A stretch of DNA of 7,826 nt from Candidatus Pacearchaeota archaeon (GTDB taxonomy: Archaea; Nanobdellota; Nanobdellia; Pacearchaeales; UBA284): the NCBI GenBank assembly GCA_023511755.1, contig JAIMAW010000018.1, positions 1-7,826 on the forward strand, in the 5' to 3' direction. The first letter of the stretch is position 1. Every line of letters begins with the position of its first letter. Below the pieces are notes generated by a model. That model saw only the letters and a list, made by a program, of their open reading frames with translations, searched no databases and was not told the origin of the DNA. A program made the translations under genes and the position numbers. Shown here piece after piece: positions 5,342-7,826 of the stretch.

Positions 5342-7704
5342 TTTGCCGGGACTTCTTCTTCAAAGAAACTTATGATTTTCTTGCCTAAGCCGCTTAGAAC
5401 AACGATTATAACCAAAAGGATTATTGCTCCAGCGATTATTAATCCTTTGTATTTAGAGAAGAAATTCTGGTTTGTATCACAATTATCGCAATATTCTTCT
5501 GATTTTTCTTTTTTCTCCTCTGGCTCTTCCACCTCTTCTTCCTTACCGTCCTCTTCTTCTTTTGCAGCTATCACTTTTATTACAACGGCATTGCTCTGTG
5601 TCACTTCCTTGCCATCACTTGCATAAAAGGTTATCTCCTGCGTACCCTCGAATTCCTCTTTTGGTTGTATCCTAACAATGCTGCCGGCAATAGTAATCTC
5701 TACCTTAGGAGGCTTGACCGCAACAAATGTCAACTGGTCCTCGTCCGGGTCCCCAAAATAATCATCGAGGTCAAGAGTATAAGTTTTGCCTTGTTCAATC
5801 GTTATTTGGGGAATTTGTTCTAATAACACTGGTGCTTTGTTCCCTGGCTTTTCTGTTTTGTTTTCTTCTTCCTCCGCCTGCTCTTCTTGCTCTTCAGGTT
5901 CTTCTTTAGTTTCTTCCTCTTCTTGTTCTTTGGGTTGTTCCTTGGTTTCTTCTGCTGGCTTTGGTTTGAACAGGTTGGTAATCCATTTCCAGATGTTCTG
6001 GAAGAATGTTGGTTTTTCCTTCTCTTCTTCAGGTTGAGGAACTATTGGTTCTTCTAGGTCTTCTGTTTCCAAAACAGTAATTGTTATTCCTTTTGATGCA
6101 AGGATTGTAGTATCCTCAAGTCTTGCAGTGACTGTAACTGTATAATCCTGTAGCTTGGTTTCTGGTGGCGGCGCGATGTACAAGTAAATGGTCTGGGCTT
6201 CTCCTGGCTCAATATCTATGGCCCCTGGATTTATCTGGGAGAAACTTGTAGCTGTACCGCTAAGTTCGATGTTGTAGTGTGCGAGTTGCTCTCCCTTGTT
6301 CTCTACTATAAAAATTGCAGTTGCTGTGCTGTCTCTGGCGACTCTTACAACATCCTCCTTTGTACTTATCGCGGGCATATAACAATCTTTTACAGTTACG
6401 GTTTCGATAGAAATAGTATCTTCTGCTTCAGCACCGCTAACAGGGTCCCTAGCCTTGACTACAAAGTCATATGTTCTACCGAGAGTATTGTATGGGGGGT
6501 GTATATCAAGCACCAGCGCCTTTTCCTCGTTAGCCTTTAGCGTGAAATGTTTCTCGCTTATTGTAGCCCACTCCTGACCGGTTAGGGTCACGTCCAAGGT
6601 GCTGTTATATTTTCCTTTGTTCTTCACGACTACAGCATAAGTATTGCTTAGAGCATTACACATTCTGTCTTTATCTTCCTCAATTGTGACAGAGACATCA
6701 TAACACTTTTCTACGTCTACCCTTACATCGTACTTCTTCAAGACCTTGCCATACTCGCTCAACACTTCTATATTCACACTGAAATTGCCTTCTGTTCTGT
6801 AAGGAGGTTTTGCAATTACATGGAAAGTCTTCTCCTCGCCTTTCGCAACATTTATAGTCTTTTGGTCCAGCATCGTCCACGAAGGACCGTACATATTAAT
6901 TCTATAGATGTTGTTGCCTGTGCCAAGGTTCTTTATTTTTAGGGGAATCTCAAGCACCTCTGCTTCACACATATTATAGTATATTTTCTCGCCGCCGAGA
7001 GCATAATCATAACAAGAGACTACCTCTATTTCCGCTATCTCGTTTGCTTTGGCGTAAGGCGAATCTGATTCGACAACAAAATTCACCTCATAAGTGCCAG
7101 CAATATTGCAAGGCGTCATAATATATGCCTCGAGCGTGGTATTCTTGCAACTTGCTAGCGTAAGGCTCTCTGAGGAGAGGTTTATCCACTGGGCCGCAGG
7201 ACCCTCTACTCTTAATCTGTAGTTCTCTATGTAATTACCTTTGTTTGATAATCTCAAAAGAATCTTTTTCTCTTCACAAGCGCAGACAGTTTGTTTTTCT
7301 GGCTCTGCTATGATGACGGTATTATGGCAGTTCTCTACAATAATAGTATGTTCGACTTTTTTGATCTCCCCATTTTTCTCTACAGTAACCTTTAGCTTGT
7401 AATTGCCAGGGACAACCTTGCTGGAAGGAGTGATATAGAGATATATTGACTGCACCTGGCCGCCTTCAAGCCAGAAACCTGTCGGAACGACTGTAGTGAA
7501 AGTCGCAGCTGTCCCTTCGACAGTCACGGTGAATGCTCCCGGGGTGGCCGAGGATACGATATCCTCAATAACTATCGTTGAAGAGGGACACACTGTGTTG
7601 GTTGTAAGGTTAGAAGTAATACTAAAAGCCATTGCTCCTGCGTTGAAAAGTACGATCAAGAACAATGACATTAAAAACAATAAACTGAAACTAAGCGGTT
7701 TCAT
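5314..7704 (-). CDS. Membrane-anchored surface protein with Ig-like repeats and a cadherin-like domain
   Basis: A 796-aa secreted, anchored protein. Residues 1-26 are a signal peptide with an 'AMA' cleavage site. Residues ~30-548 contain five beta-sandwich repeats of ~100 aa (CARDB/NEW3-like); the first four end in a C[YH]-type boundary at C126, C231, C334 and C441. Residues ~549-620 are a Glu/Lys/Pro-rich stalk interrupted by an aromatic amphipathic segment 'FFQNIWKWITNLF' (567-579). Residues ~622-712 are a cadherin-like/dystroglycan-type domain with 'DYFGDPDEDQLTF' (648-660), typical of calcium-binding adhesins. A second acidic stalk, a juxtamembrane 'CDNC' (739-742), one membrane helix (~755-773) and a short, lysine-ended cytoplasmic tail follow. 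Several NxS/T sequons (for example N32, N175, N188, N307, N367) suggest glycosylation. It probably mediates cell-surface adhesion or forms part of the envelope; the partner is unknown. A stop codon lies in frame just upstream of the ATG. Confidence 0.88.
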   Translation of the reverse strand: MKPLSFSLLFLMSLFLIVLFNAGAMAFSITSNLTTNTVCPSSTIVIEDIVSSATPGAFTVTVEGTAATFTTVVPTGFWLEGGQVQSIYLYITPSSKVVPGNYKLKVTVEKNGEIKKVEHTIIVENCHNTVIIAEPEKQTVCACEEKKILLRLSNKGNYIENYRLRVEGPAAQWINLSSESLTLASCKNTTLEAYIMTPCNIAGTYEVNFVVESDSPYAKANEIAEIEVVSCYDYALGGEKIYYNMCEAEVLEIPLKIKNLGTGNNIYRINMYGPSWTMLDQKTINVAKGEEKTFHVIAKPPYRTEGNFSVNIEVLSEYGKVLKKYDVRVDVEKCYDVSVTIEEDKDRMCNALSNTYAVVVKNKGKYNSTLDVTLTGQEWATISEKHFTLKANEEKALVLDIHPPYNTLGRTYDFVVKARDPVSGAEAEDTISIETVTVKDCYMPAISTKEDVVRVARDSTATAIFIVENKGEQLAHYNIELSGTATSFSQINPGAIDIEPGEAQTIYLYIAPPPETKLQDYTVTVTARLEDTTILASKGITITVLETEDLEEPIVPQPEEEKEKPTFFQNIWKWITNLFKPKPAEETKEQPKEQEEEETKEEPEEQEEQAEEEENKTEKPGNKAPVLLEQIPQITIEQGKTYTLDLDDYFGDPDEDQLTFVAVKPPKVEITIAGSIVRIQPKEEFEGTQEITFYASDGKEVTQSNAVVIKVIAAKEEEDGKEEEVEEPEEKKEKSEEYCDNCDTNQNFFSKYKGLIIAGAIILLVIIVVLSGLGKKIISFFEEEVPANNNHKGKKK

Positions 7705-7737
7705 TTTTATGTGTTGCTACTTAAAAAGAAAAAGTGA

Positions 7738-7747
7738 GTATATAAAC
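7738..7747 (-). promoter_or_regulatory. TATA box of the surface-protein gene
   Basis: On the minus strand this reads GTTTATATAC, centred ~39 bp before the ATG at 7704. Transcription would start near 7717, leaving a leader of ~13 nt without a Shine-Dalgarno sequence. Confidence 0.55.
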
Positions 7748-7826
7748 TTTTTGATAGTATAAAACAACAATCCAAAAATATAAAAAAAAGAGAAAAAGAT
7801 AAAATTAAAAAATTAAACCTTGAGTT

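Noticed and set aside
5330..6037. Plus-strand open frames opposite the surface gene
   Set aside because: Their Ser/Leu/Pro-rich runs are the antisense of the acidic stalk codons; no initiation signals.
7748..7826. A/T-rich right end as an origin or second promoter
   Set aside because: There are A-runs and TATA-like strings but no repeat structure or downstream gene in the window to support a call.

Overview
This is an AT-rich fragment of an archaeal genome, probably a metagenome contig. The archaeal assignment rests on TATA boxes centred about 25 bp upstream of several start codons, the near absence of Shine-Dalgarno sequences, an archaeal-style SMC ATPase, a Nol1/Nop2/Sun m5C methyltransferase beside a free-standing RsmF-type PUA-like protein, and a membrane-anchored surface protein made of Ig-like repeats. 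The surface protein's cadherin-like domain, with its 'NxAPV...DYFGDPDEDQLTF' pattern, and the small CxxC...CxxC ribbon ending in 'FPEI' resemble DPANN (Woesearchaeota/Pacearchaeota-like) proteins. That lineage is inferred from remembered family style, not from a search.

The first ~96 bases are not biological. They read as a homopolymer C run, a T11 spacer, a degraded Illumina P5 sequence, an 8-base index and a degraded Nextera/Tn5 read-1 adapter, all at exact ungapped spacing. The genome starts near base 97, so the first gene is cut at its 3' end and its apparent stop codon comes from the adapter.

Layout: a 3'-truncated GAF-domain gene (minus) has its own promoter. Next is a two-gene minus-strand unit (promoter near 2167) of an RNA m5C methyltransferase followed 26 nt later by a small PUA-like RNA-binding protein; together they rebuild the two-part architecture of RsmF. 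The same TATA element also faces a divergent 81-aa orphan gene on the plus strand. That gene overlaps by 41 bp, tail to tail, a 93-aa zinc-ribbon gene on the minus strand. A 140-bp divergent control region separates the zinc ribbon from a plus-strand SMC gene. SMC then runs convergently into a 796-aa minus-strand surface protein, with a 64-bp gap holding small inverted repeats. The final 79 bases (7748-7826) are A/T-rich with no gene that I can support.

The most interesting item is the SMC protein. Both ATPase halves are intact, but it is only 809 aa long and has neither the ~150-aa hinge domain nor a Rad50-type CxxC zinc hook. Two arms of about equal length meet around the only proline between residues 158 and 690. 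Other points of interest are the probable start correction for the methyltransferase, the shared divergent TATA box, and a regular cysteine ladder in the surface protein. I saw no tRNA, rRNA, CRISPR array or insertion sequence.
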